DNA from: Bacteroidota bacterium
GTDB taxonomy: Bacteria > Bacteroidota > Bacteroidia > SXHM01
Length of the DNA stretch: 56,924 bases
Direction of reading: 5' to 3'
Assembly (NCBI GenBank): GCA_947479755.1
Contig: CANKAM010000023.1
Location: 1-56,924, forward strand
Shown here: piece by piece, positions 32,088 to 40,413 of the stretch
Layout of the letters: each line of letters opens with the position of its first letter
Numbering within the stretch: the stretch's first letter is position 1
Program-made: the position numbers and the translations under genes
The notes under the pieces: generated by a model
Told to the model about the DNA's origin: nothing
The model's database searches: none
Seen by the model: the letters and a program-made list of their open reading frames with translations, nothing else

Positions 32088-34195
32088 AAACACAAAAATA
32101 TGAACACACCTTGCAAATAGTCTTCGAATATCCTTCCTGGTTTATCCTCTTCTGCTTTGCAGCCGGAGCGCTGGTTGCGTGGTTTCTCTACCGCAGAGAT
32201 AAAACTTTTGAAAGCCTTTCTCCGTGGTTGATACGCAGCATGGCAGCATTGCGTTTTTTAGCAGTTACTTTCATTGCCATTCTGCTGCTTTCGCCTTTGC
32301 TGAAAACCAACCTGCGCGAAGTAGAGAAACCGATTATTGTATTGGCGCAGGATAATTCAGAATCCATTGTTACCGGAAAAGACTCTGCTTTTTACCGTAA
32401 CGAATACGCTGAGGATTTCAATAAACTGGTAAAACAATTAGGCGATAAGTTTGAAGTGAAAACCTATGCATTCGGGGATAAGGTAGAAGAGAAGAGTGAA
32501 TTTAGTTACGATGAAAAGCAAACCGACATCTCCGGCTTGTTTGATGAAATAAACAATGTGTATGGCAACCGCAACGTGGGTGCCATTGTATTGGCTTCCG
32601 ATGGTTTGTTCAACAAAGGAAGCAATCCTGTTTATAGTACGGGAAAAAGTTTAGCACCCGTTTATACCATTGCCCTGGGCGATACCAATGTACGCAAAGA
32701 TGTTATTCTCGCCCGCGTTAATCACAACCGCTTTGCCTACCTCGGAAATAATTTTCCACTGGAAATAGTTGTAGAAGCCAAACAGTTTAAAGGCTCTGAA
32801 GTTATGCTAACCGTATTGTGGGACAGCGCAAAGGTTTTTGAAAAGAAGATAGCCGTTACAAGCGATAATTACAGCGAAACCGTTCCTGTAATTCTGGAAG
32901 CAAAGAAGCCGGGATTACAGAAATACACGGTGCGACTTTCCTCATTAAAAGGTGAAGTAACCCTGCGCAACAACAGCACCGAGCTGTACATTGAAGTGCT
33001 GGATGGCAGGCAAAAAGTATTGATTGTTGCCAACACCGCTCACCCTGATATTGCCGCATTGCGACAAGCCATTGAAGTGAATGAGAATTACGAAGTGGAT
33101 GTGCGTCTCCTCGACAATCTGGATAAGAATATCAACGGTTATAATCTGGTTATCCTGCATCAGATACCCTCACAAAAACCTGCAGGACAAACCCTGATGC
33201 AGAATGTAATTAAATCAGGTATTCCTGCTTTTTACATTTTAGGTAAAGACACCAAAATACAGAGTTTTAATACAGCAGGTTTGGGTCTTGAAATACAGGT
33301 GAAGAATAATTCCGTAAACGAAGTGCAGGCAGTTCCCGATGAAAACTTTTCACTCTTTACGTTGGATGATGAACTGCGGAAAAACATTCAGAAGTTTCCT
33401 CCTTTGCAATCGCCTTTCGGTGATTACAGGCTAAGTCCCGCTGCTTCGGTAATGCTGAAACAACGCATCGGTATGGTGGCAACGGATATGCCTTTGCTGT
33501 ATTTTACCCAGCAAGGCGAAAACAAAATAGGAGTATTGACAGGTGAAGGTTTGTGGCACTGGCGCTTGAGTGATTTCTCCATCAACGGAAACCACAATGC
33601 GTTCAATTCTTTTGTCAGTAAAATTGTACAATACCTTTCGGTAAAAACCGACAAGAGCCTGTTTCGAGTGAATGTTAAAAATCATTTCACCGAAAGCGAG
33701 CCCGTTGTTTTTGATGCTGAACTTTATAACGAAAGCTACGAACTGATTAACGAACCTGAAGTGAACATGAGCATTGTGAACAGCGATAACAAAAAGTTTC
33801 CGTTCACCTTTACCCGCACAGGAAATGCCTATCGCCTGAATGCAGGAAACCTTGCGCCCGGAAATTACAGCTATGAGGCAACCGTTAGTGTTGGTGAGAA
33901 GACCTTAAATGCCCGCGGCAGATTTACCGTAAGTGCTTTGTTTATTGAAACCGTGAACACCGTTGCCGACCACCAGTTGCTTTACAACCTTGCCACATCT
34001 ACAGGCGGCAAAATGTTTTATAAAAACGAATTAGAAAACCTTGGCAACGAAATTGCTTCGCGTGAAGATATTAAGCCTGTGATTTACAACCAGAAAAAGC
34101 TGCGCGATGTTATTAACTTTAAGTGGCTGTTCTTTTTAATACTGTTTATGATGGCAGCAGAGTGGGTAACACGCAAGAGGAATGGCGCTTATTAA
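32063..34195 (+). CDS. Membrane protein with vWA-like and GATase-like domains
   Basis: 710 residues. Two N-terminal transmembrane helices (about 27-45 and 57-78), a vWA-like domain (90-230) with the DxSxS-like QDNSESI and ASDGLFNKG, a beta-sandwich, a class I amidotransferase-like domain (about 315-500; VLIVANTAHPDIAALRQAI, YNLVILHQIP), then another beta-rich part and a final transmembrane helix (FLILFMMAAEWV) with a basic tail. Similar Bacteroidota proteins are uncharacterised. The start is doubtful: ATG 32063 lies in a dispersed palindrome and codes MLKQAQHDETQ; an in-frame TTG at 32111 would begin just before IVFEYPSW, as relatives usually do. Confidence 0.8.
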   Translation: MLKQAQHDETQKYEHTLQIVFEYPSWFILFCFAAGALVAWFLYRRDKTFESLSPWLIRSMAALRFLAVTFIAILLLSPLLKTNLREVEKPIIVLAQDNSESIVTGKDSAFYRNEYAEDFNKLVKQLGDKFEVKTYAFGDKVEEKSEFSYDEKQTDISGLFDEINNVYGNRNVGAIVLASDGLFNKGSNPVYSTGKSLAPVYTIALGDTNVRKDVILARVNHNRFAYLGNNFPLEIVVEAKQFKGSEVMLTVLWDSAKVFEKKIAVTSDNYSETVPVILEAKKPGLQKYTVRLSSLKGEVTLRNNSTELYIEVLDGRQKVLIVANTAHPDIAALRQAIEVNENYEVDVRLLDNLDKNINGYNLVILHQIPSQKPAGQTLMQNVIKSGIPAFYILGKDTKIQSFNTAGLGLEIQVKNNSVNEVQAVPDENFSLFTLDDELRKNIQKFPPLQSPFGDYRLSPAASVMLKQRIGMVATDMPLLYFTQQGENKIGVLTGEGLWHWRLSDFSINGNHNAFNSFVSKIVQYLSVKTDKSLFRVNVKNHFTESEPVVFDAELYNESYELINEPEVNMSIVNSDNKKFPFTFTRTGNAYRLNAGNLAPGNYSYEATVSVGEKTLNARGRFTVSALFIETVNTVADHQLLYNLATSTGGKMFYKNELENLGNEIASREDIKPVIYNQKKLRDVINFKWLFFLILFMMAAEWVTRKRNGAY

Positions 34196-34213
34196 TTTTC
34201 TATTTTCGCACAG

Positions 34214-35056
34214 ATGAAAGAGAAGGATTTGTTTGATACTGTTTCTTATAAGTGCAGCAAGGCAGTAACCAGCGCCTACAGCTCTTCTTTCTCGCTTGCC
34301 ATCAATGTGCTGCACAAAGATTTAATCCGTCCTATACATGCTGTTTACGGCTTTGTGCGCTTTGCCGATGAGATTGTGGACAGCTTTCATGAGTTCAATA
34401 AACCTGAATTGCTGAAACGTTTTTCTGACGAAACTAAAGTAGCTATTAAAGAAGGTATCAGTCTGAATCCAATACTCAACAGTTTTCAGCAAACTGTAAA
34501 CCGCTACAAAATTGAAGAGGAGTTGATTGATGTTTTTCTCCACAGTATGGAAATGGATCTGGAAAAGAAAAACCACGACCGCCAGAGTTTTGACGAGTAT
34601 GTATTAGGCTCGGCAGAAGCAGTTGGTTTGATGTGTCTTCGTATTTTCTGCAAAGGAAATGAACAGCAGTATCAATCGCTGAAGCATCCGGCAATGAAGC
34701 TGGGCGCTGCTTTTCAGAAAGTAAATTTTCTGCGCGATATGAAAGCGGATAACCAAAATCTGGGAAGAATTTATTTCCCTGAATTGCAGATGGAAAATTT
34801 TAACGAGCAGGTAAAGCATGAACTGGAAGCGGAAATTGAAAGTGATTACCGTGAAGGTTATGCCGGTATCATGCAGCTTCCGAAAGAAAGCCGTTTTGCG
34901 GTTTATATGGTGTATGTTTATTACTATTCGCTTTTCAAAAAGATAAAAAATACACCAACCGAAGGAGTAATGAATGGCCGCATCCGTATTTCAAATCCAA
35001 GGAAATATGCCTTGCTGGCAGCAGCGTATTTCAGACATAGCCTTAATTTAATTTAG
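34214..35056 (+). CDS. crtB: Phytoene synthase
   Basis: 280 residues, the short squalene/phytoene synthase form. Substrate and Mg2+ sites: YSSSFSLAI (22-30), first Asp motif RFADEIVD (D52, D56), YVLGSAEAVGLM, and second Asp motif QKVNFLRDMKAD near 172. It joins two geranylgeranyl diphosphates to phytoene. The partner desaturase CrtI is not in the window; the gene just upstream is the vWA-like protein. It is the first of four closely packed carotenoid-region genes. Confidence 0.93.
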   Translation: MKEKDLFDTVSYKCSKAVTSAYSSSFSLAINVLHKDLIRPIHAVYGFVRFADEIVDSFHEFNKPELLKRFSDETKVAIKEGISLNPILNSFQQTVNRYKIEEELIDVFLHSMEMDLEKKNHDRQSFDEYVLGSAEAVGLMCLRIFCKGNEQQYQSLKHPAMKLGAAFQKVNFLRDMKADNQNLGRIYFPELQMENFNEQVKHELEAEIESDYREGYAGIMQLPKESRFAVYMVYVYYYSLFKKIKNTPTEGVMNGRIRISNPRKYALLAAAYFRHSLNLI

Positions 35057-35059
35057 AAG

Positions 35060-35572
35060 ATGAAAACGTTTCTTGTTTCTTGTCTCTTATCTCTTGTATC
35101 TGTTTCAATAGTTGCTCAGGATTTAACCCTTGACGAAGTGCGCAAGAAATATCCGCTGGCCACCAAAAATGATTCTATCTGCAAAGCGCTTTGCAATGGT
35201 TTGAATGGTAAGGCTGACGGAACAGATGTATTATCGGGTTATGCCGGTGGAGTTGCCATGCTGATGGCAAAATCAACCGCCAATCCGTTTTCTAAAATGG
35301 AGTATTTTAAAGAGGGTAAGAAACTACTGGAAGATGCTATTTCACACAACAAAAACGATATTGAGTTGCGCTTTCTGCGTTTTGCCATACAGGATAATCT
35401 ACCGTCAATACTGGGATACAATGAGAATCTGGAAGAGGACAAAAGTTATATCATGAAATACCTTCCCATGCTCGATAAACGCGAGTTGCGCAAGGCAATT
35501 GCCAACTATCTTATTAAGTCGGAGAAGACGGATGATAAAGAGAAAACAAGTTTAAAAAAATATCAGAACTGA
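35060..35572 (+). CDS. Unknown exported protein inside the carotenoid operon
   Basis: 170 residues with a signal peptide (1-19, ending SIVAQ). The mature part is helical: DEVRKKYPLATKNDSICKAL, GYAGGVAMLMAKS, KKLLEDAISHNKNDIELRFLRFAIQDN, LDKRELRKAIANYL. The middle resembles a TPR-like helix pair. I do not recognise a family. It lies 3 bp after crtB and its stop overlaps the crtZ start by one base (TGATG), so it is expressed with the carotenoid enzymes. A role in handling or placing the pigment at the membrane is only a guess. Confidence 0.85.
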   Translation: MKTFLVSCLLSLVSVSIVAQDLTLDEVRKKYPLATKNDSICKALCNGLNGKADGTDVLSGYAGGVAMLMAKSTANPFSKMEYFKEGKKLLEDAISHNKNDIELRFLRFAIQDNLPSILGYNENLEEDKSYIMKYLPMLDKRELRKAIANYLIKSEKTDDKEKTSLKKYQN

Positions 35573-36051
35573 TGTTTTGGATTCCAGGAATACTAATCAT
35601 GTTTATTAGTTTCTGGTTGATGGAAGCTATAGCATGGCTTGCACATAAATATGTAATGCATGGTTTTTTCTGGAACATTCATCAGGATCATCATGTAATG
35701 ACGGGTAAATTCTTTCAGAAAAATGATTGGTTCTTTCTCATTTTTGCCATACCCAGTTGGCTGTTTATGATGTTTGGCATTATGGCGGGTTGCGACTGGC
35801 GAATGTGGGTAGGCATTGGCATTGCGGTGTATGGTGTGGCTTATACCTTTGTACATGAGATACTGATTCACCAACGGATAAAACTGTTCAAGCGCACCGG
35901 TATTACCTACTTCATTGCTCTGCGCAAAGCTCACCGTGCTCATCACAAGCATCTGGCCAAAGAAGATGGCGAATGTTTCGGCATGCTGCTGGTTCCCAAG
36001 AAATATTTTGAAGCAGCGCGGAAAGAGAAAACGCTTTTTGATAATGCCTGA
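35572..36051 (+). CDS. crtZ: Beta-carotene 3-hydroxylase
   Basis: 159 residues, the CrtZ size, with all four His boxes of the fatty-acid-hydroxylase type diiron membrane enzymes: HKYVMH (H25, H30), HQDHH (37-41), HEILIH and HRAHH. Three or four transmembrane helices. It adds 3-hydroxyls to beta-carotene using O2, giving zeaxanthin. One-base overlaps on both sides (TGATG) couple it to the unknown gene before and the cyclase after. Substrate choice (beta-carotene or a derivative) is inferred from the neighbouring beta-cyclase. Confidence 0.94.
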   Translation: MFWIPGILIMFISFWLMEAIAWLAHKYVMHGFFWNIHQDHHVMTGKFFQKNDWFFLIFAIPSWLFMMFGIMAGCDWRMWVGIGIAVYGVAYTFVHEILIHQRIKLFKRTGITYFIALRKAHRAHHKHLAKEDGECFGMLLVPKKYFEAARKEKTLFDNA

Positions 36052-36737
36052 TGGAGCAATATACTTATCTGCTCATTAATCTTTGCTCGCTTTTAGTTCC
36101 CTTTATACTCAGCTTTGAAAGTCGCATAGCTTATTATAATAAGTGGAAATTTCTTTTCCCTGCTATGACTGCAACGGCAGTTTTTTTTATTGTTTGGGAC
36201 AGCATTTTTACTGCCAATGGTGTGTGGGGGTTTAACCCAAAATTTGTAACAGGGATAAGTGTGTTTAATCTGCCCCTGGAGGAAATATTGTTTTTCTTTT
36301 CCATTCCCTATTCCAGCATTTTTACTTATGAAGCGTTGGGGTTAATTCAAAAATATAAAGTTGGCAATCACCAAATTGTCAGTGTTGCAATTCTTATTAT
36401 TTGCATTGCAGGCGTTATTCTCTTTCACGACAAAGCCTACACATTTTATACCTGCTTGTTCCTCGGTATTTTTCTGTTGCTGCAAATACTTTGGATAAAA
36501 GGAGAATACATGAGCAGATTTTATGCTGCTTACTTAGTTATTCTTATTCCCTTCAGCATTGTAAACGGTTTGCTTACCGGCAGCTGGATTGGCGAACCGG
36601 TGGTGTGGTATAACAACGCTGAAAATTTATCCATCCGTTTTCTCACCATCCCTGTTGAAGATGTGTTTTACGGAATGCTGATGCTTATGATGAGCGTGAG
36701 TATTTATGAGGGATTGAAAATGAAAAAAAGGTTGTAG
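36051..36737 (+). CDS. crtY: Lycopene beta-cyclase, fused CrtYc-CrtYd type
   Basis: 228 residues with six to seven transmembrane helices in two related halves. Each half has the cyclase signature: FNLPLEEILFFFSIPY in the first and LTIPVEDVFYGMLM in the second, plus FPAMTATAVFFIVWD. This is the fused form of the heterodimeric lycopene cyclase found in Bacteroidota, related to the fungal and archaeal CrtYcd. With crtB and crtZ it predicts lycopene to beta-carotene to zeaxanthin. Its stop codon is inside the hairpin terminator that follows. Confidence 0.93.
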   Translation: MEQYTYLLINLCSLLVPFILSFESRIAYYNKWKFLFPAMTATAVFFIVWDSIFTANGVWGFNPKFVTGISVFNLPLEEILFFFSIPYSSIFTYEALGLIQKYKVGNHQIVSVAILIICIAGVILFHDKAYTFYTCLFLGIFLLLQILWIKGEYMSRFYAAYLVILIPFSIVNGLLTGSWIGEPVVWYNNAENLSIRFLTIPVEDVFYGMLMLMMSVSIYEGLKMKKRL

Positions 36738-36768
36738 TTTTTAAACTTTAAAACTACAACCCTTTTTT
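36723..36768. terminator. Bidirectional terminator overlapping the crtY stop
   Basis: GGTTGTAGTTTT (36730-36741) and AAAACTACAACC (36750-36761) form a 12-bp perfect stem, flanked by A7 on the left and, after one extra C, T6 on the right. It serves the carotenoid operon (+) and the convergent acyl-CoA ligase (-). The crtY TAG lies within the left arm. Confidence 0.9.
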
Positions 36769-36782
36769 CACAACGGACTATT

Positions 36783-38432
36783 TTAGTTCTCCCACACCAC
36801 TTCCGTAGTGCTCGAGTACCACATCTCGTATTTGCTGCGGTGAATTTTCTCTACCTCGTTGCGTTTGATTTTAAGGGTAGGAGTGAGGAGCTTGTTTTCC
36901 ACTGTCCAGTCGCCTTTTAACACTACCATGCGTTTCAGCATTTCGTGCTGGTCAAGTTTTGGATTTACGATGTTCATGGTTTCAGCAAGGCTGCGTTCTA
37001 TTTCTTCCTTTGCTTTTTTCTTGCCGGCTTCTGAAAGTGTAATCATAGCAATCGGTTGTGCAATTCCATCGCCCACCACACATACCTGATCCACATCTTC
37101 ATTTACCGAAATTTTCATTTCAATTGGTGCGGGAGCAACGTATTTGCCTTTGGTAGTTTTAAAAATATCTTTCACGCGACCTGTAATTTGCAGATAGCCT
37201 TCGCTGTCAATTTTTCCTTCGTCACCGGTACGCAGGTAACCATCTTCGTTAAAGCTTTCTTTGGTCATTTGCGGTTCTTTGTAGTAGCCCAACATCAGCC
37301 CTTCGTGCTTGGTAAGCACTTCGTTTTGCTCGCTCAGTTTTATTTGTACGTGCGGAAGCGCTTGTCCAACGCAGCCGATTTTTATTTTTCCGGGAAGCGT
37401 AACGTGCGAGTAGCAACAGTTCTCGGTCATGGCATAAGCCTCTTGTATTTTAATATCCAGTCGCTCGAACCAACGGATAAGTGAAGCGGGCATTGGAGCT
37501 GCTCCCACAAAAATATTGCTGGCTTCCGATAATCCAAGTCCTGTCTTTATTTTCTTTTTTACTAATGAACTAAGGATAGGGATACTCAGGAAAATGTTCA
37601 GTTTTTTCTGCGGCATTTTCCCAAGAACACCTTGCTGGAATTTGCTCCAGATGCGTGGCACACCCAGGAAAACCGTTGGTTGTACTTCCTGAAGATTTTT
37701 TGGAAACTTCTCCAGTGATTCACCGAAGGCAATACTACCGCCTGAATAAATACCACCCAACTCAACTAAGAAACGCTCAGCAATATGGCACAAAGGCAGA
37801 TAAGAGAAAAATTTAGATGTATTGTCAATATTTATAAGTTTAACAGCGTTTTCGGCAGTGAACGAAAAGTTATGAAAACTGTGCATCACACCTTTTGGCA
37901 TTCCTGTAGTTCCTGATGTATAGATAATAGTAGCCAGTTCGCTAGGCAGACGGACAACATCTTCTTCAACAGGTTTTACTCCTTTTATAATTTCATCCCA
38001 TGTCTCGTAACCGGGCTCGGTATAAAACGGAAACGAAATGCAGCGCACACCAGCAGGAACTCCTGGACGCATGGATTTCCAGTCGTCCAGCTTTCCTACA
38101 AAACAAACTTTTGCTTCGCTGTGTTCAAGGATTAATTTCACCGTTTCAGCATTCAGGTTAGGATACATTGGCACCGAAATGTGTCCCGACATCATAATAG
38201 CCAAATCACTGATAATCCAATGTGCACAGTTTTTTGAAATCAAAGCAATATTGCTTCCTGCGGGAAGGTTCATTCCTTTTAATGCAGCTGCCATTTTGCG
38301 CACTTCTTCGCCTGTTTGATTCCAGGTCCATTCGTGCCATTTATCATTAATAGGCTGGCGAAGGAAAACTTTATCGGGTGTTTCTTGTTCCCATTTGTAA
38401 AGCATTTCGAGTGGTGAGGAGTAAACTGACAT
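36783..38432 (-). CDS. Long-chain acyl-CoA synthetase (AMP-forming)
   Basis: 549 residues of the ANL superfamily. A3 P-loop TIIYTSGTTGMPKGV near 170, A5 QEAYAMTENC, A7 YLRTGDEG, and catalytic Lys in KTTKGKYVAPAPIE near 440. It is slightly shorter than FadD15-type enzymes of about 590-600 residues, mostly by a short C-terminal domain. It activates fatty acids to acyl-CoA by way of an acyl adenylate. It stands alone, convergent with the carotenoid operon and divergent from the nitronate monooxygenase-like gene. Confidence 0.92.
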   Translation of the reverse strand: MSVYSSPLEMLYKWEQETPDKVFLRQPINDKWHEWTWNQTGEEVRKMAAALKGMNLPAGSNIALISKNCAHWIISDLAIMMSGHISVPMYPNLNAETVKLILEHSEAKVCFVGKLDDWKSMRPGVPAGVRCISFPFYTEPGYETWDEIIKGVKPVEEDVVRLPSELATIIYTSGTTGMPKGVMHSFHNFSFTAENAVKLINIDNTSKFFSYLPLCHIAERFLVELGGIYSGGSIAFGESLEKFPKNLQEVQPTVFLGVPRIWSKFQQGVLGKMPQKKLNIFLSIPILSSLVKKKIKTGLGLSEASNIFVGAAPMPASLIRWFERLDIKIQEAYAMTENCCYSHVTLPGKIKIGCVGQALPHVQIKLSEQNEVLTKHEGLMLGYYKEPQMTKESFNEDGYLRTGDEGKIDSEGYLQITGRVKDIFKTTKGKYVAPAPIEMKISVNEDVDQVCVVGDGIAQPIAMITLSEAGKKKAKEEIERSLAETMNIVNPKLDQHEMLKRMVVLKGDWTVENKLLTPTLKIKRNEVEKIHRSKYEMWYSSTTEVVWEN

Positions 38433-38519
38433 GATTGATTTATTAAGTTGTTAAAGTGTTAAGATTTATATCGTCTTTAAAATTCGCTGATCAGCTAATT
38501 ATCTAATCAGGTAATCGTT

Positions 38520-38527
38520 TACCTTTG
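38520..38527 (+). promoter_or_regulatory. Putative -7 element of the nitronate monooxygenase-like gene
   Basis: TACCTTTG matches TAnnTTTG, 50 bp before the ATG at 38578. The upstream bases 38481-38515 (CTGATCAGCTAATTATC, TAATCAGGTAATCG) form imperfect palindromes of the CTAAT/ATTAG type that may be another degenerate dispersed repeat. Confidence 0.5.
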
Positions 38528-38577
38528 CGTTTCAATTTCCAAAAATAGAATTCTCTTTTCAAAACACAAATAAATAA

Positions 38578-39600
38578 ATGAAATTAGCTACTAAAGTAAG
38601 CGAACTGTTAGACATTGAATTTCCGATAATCATGGCTCCTATGTTTTTGGTGTCAAACGAACCCATGATGAAATCTGCAATGGATTCAGGTATTATGGGA
38701 TGTTTTCCTTCGCTGAACTATCGCCATGAAGGTGAGTTTGAAAAGGTGCTGGATAATCTGAACGATTACAAAAAGAAAAATAATGTAACTGGCAATTATG
38801 GTGTAAATCTTATTGTTCAGAAAACCAATCCGCTTTTTGTTAAACACCTGCAAGCCTGCGTTGATAAAAAAGTTCCGTTTTATATTACCTCATTGGGTAG
38901 TCCTGCCGATGTAATTGAAATGGCGCATACCTACGGAGCAAAGGTTTTTTGCGATGTTACCAATGTTGAACACGCGCAGAAATGTTTTGATTTAGGTTGC
39001 GATGGTTTTATAGCAGTAGGGCAGGGTGCAGGCGGACACGCAGGTCCTTACCCTCTTCAATTATTGGTTCCTACCTTGAAAAAACATTTTCCGGGAATGC
39101 CGGTGGTTTCTGCAGGTGGTGTTGCCAGTGGCGAAGGAATTGCTTCTATGTTGGCCTTGGGTGCCGAAGGTGTTTCTATCGGAACACGCTACATTGCCTG
39201 TCCGGAAGCGGGAGTAAACGATGCCTACAAAAATGCTATTGTAGATTCTAAAATGAAAGACATAGTAATGACCGATAAAATTTCGGGAACACCTTGTACT
39301 ATTATTAATACGCCTTATGCCAAAAAGATTGGCTACAAACAAAACTGGTTGGAGAAACAACTGAGCACCAACAAACGCACTAAGAAATATTTCAAACTGC
39401 TTATACAGTTTCGCGGAATGCAAAAGCTTGAAAAATCAATTAAGCCTGCCGGTTACGATACACTCTGGTGTGCCGGACAAAGCGTGGAAATGATTGATGA
39501 GATTATGCCAATCAAACAGATTACCGATAAGCTGATGACTGAAACATTTGATACGCTGGCAAGGCTGAAGACATTTACGATGAAAGAGGTTTTAGCTTAA
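38578..39600 (+). CDS. Nitronate monooxygenase / 2-nitropropane dioxygenase-like flavoprotein
   Basis: 340 residues, a TIM-barrel FMN enzyme. FMN and active-site segments: FPIIMAPMF, GYGxNL-like NYGVNLIVQ, GQGAGGHAGP with the catalytic-type His, VVSAGGVASGEGI, and ALGAEGVSIGTRYIAC. Family members oxidise alkyl nitronates; related enzymes act as enoyl-ACP reductases (FabK), so the physiological substrate is open. It stands alone; its stop directly abuts the convergent response regulator stop. Confidence 0.88.
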   Translation: MKLATKVSELLDIEFPIIMAPMFLVSNEPMMKSAMDSGIMGCFPSLNYRHEGEFEKVLDNLNDYKKKNNVTGNYGVNLIVQKTNPLFVKHLQACVDKKVPFYITSLGSPADVIEMAHTYGAKVFCDVTNVEHAQKCFDLGCDGFIAVGQGAGGHAGPYPLQLLVPTLKKHFPGMPVVSAGGVASGEGIASMLALGAEGVSIGTRYIACPEAGVNDAYKNAIVDSKMKDIVMTDKISGTPCTIINTPYAKKIGYKQNWLEKQLSTNKRTKKYFKLLIQFRGMQKLEKSIKPAGYDTLWCAGQSVEMIDEIMPIKQITDKLMTETFDTLARLKTFTMKEVLA

Positions 39601-40299
39601 TTACTCCACCATCATCTTAAACCCCACCCCGTGAATATTCACGATTTGTATTTTAGAGTCGCCCGCTAAGTATTTGCGCAGGCGGGCAATAAATACATCC
39701 ATGCTGCGGCCGGTAAAATAATCATCATTACCCCACACTATTTTAAGGATCATTTCGCGGGTAAGCACCTGGTTTCGGTTGATGCAAAAGAGTTTCAGTG
39801 TGTCAGCTTCTCGCTGGGTAAGCGTTTCGGAGTTGCCTGCCAATGACAGGGTAAGGTTGGAGTAATTAAATTTGTATTTTCCAATTTCAAAAACGTTTTT
39901 CGCCTCACCGCTTATATCATTGTAGCAGCGTTTAAGCACTGCTTTTACGCGCAACAAAAATTCTTCGGTGCTGAATGGCTTCGTTATATAATCATCGGCA
40001 CCACTTACAAAACCCTTGATGCGGTCTTCCTTCATGCTTTTGGCAGTAAGGAAAATGATTGGAATCTTAGGATTGAGTTTGCGCGCTTCGGTAGCCACTG
40101 CAAAGCCGTCTTTCTTTGGCAGCATCACGTCAAATATGCAGAGGTGATAATGGTTTTTCATAAAATCCTGAATGGCTGCAATGCCGTCTTTTTGCCAACT
40201 GATTTTATAGCCTTCCATTTCAAGAACATCTTTTACAACCATGCCCAGGTTTTCGTCATCTTCAACAAGAAGGATGGAGAGTTTTTCTTTGTTTGCCAT
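39601..40299 (-). CDS. OmpR-family response regulator
   Basis: 232 residues. Receiver domain 7-122 with acidic pocket VEDDE, phospho-acceptor D57 (LCIFDVMLP), T/K in FLTAKS and K108 in YITKPF; then a winged-helix DNA-binding domain (135-230; LTQREADTLKLFC, RSMDVFIARLRKYL, IHGVGFKM). It is the partner of the histidine kinase encoded just upstream, though the palindromic repeat copy B lies between the two genes. Resembles Bacteroidota RprY in layout; target genes unknown. Confidence 0.93.
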   Translation of the reverse strand: MANKEKLSILLVEDDENLGMVVKDVLEMEGYKISWQKDGIAAIQDFMKNHYHLCIFDVMLPKKDGFAVATEARKLNPKIPIIFLTAKSMKEDRIKGFVSGADDYITKPFSTEEFLLRVKAVLKRCYNDISGEAKNVFEIGKYKFNYSNLTLSLAGNSETLTQREADTLKLFCINRNQVLTREMILKIVWGNDDYFTGRSMDVFIARLRKYLAGDSKIQIVNIHGVGFKMMVE

Positions 40300-40315
40300 T
40301 GTTTTGTTTTATTTA

Positions 40316-40405
40316 GATAGAACGCAGATTATTATGATCATTAAGATGATTTAAGATTTACATATCAGTGTGAATCATAAAAATCATAATAATCTGCGTT
40401 CTATC
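40316..40405. repeat. 90-bp palindromic repeat, copy B
   Basis: The two 23-bp arms (GATAGAACGCAGATTATTATGAT and its reverse complement, split here: GATAGAACGCAG / ATTATTATGAT) are perfectly complementary. Core similarity to copy A at 3899-3985 is high throughout. It separates the kinase stop (40414) from the regulator start (40299). Confidence 0.88.
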
Positions 40406-40413
40406 AATCGTTT

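Noticed and set aside
36401-36613. Second frame of 70 codons inside crtY
   Set aside because: Contained wholly within the lycopene cyclase gene, in the wrong frame, with no distinguishing features.
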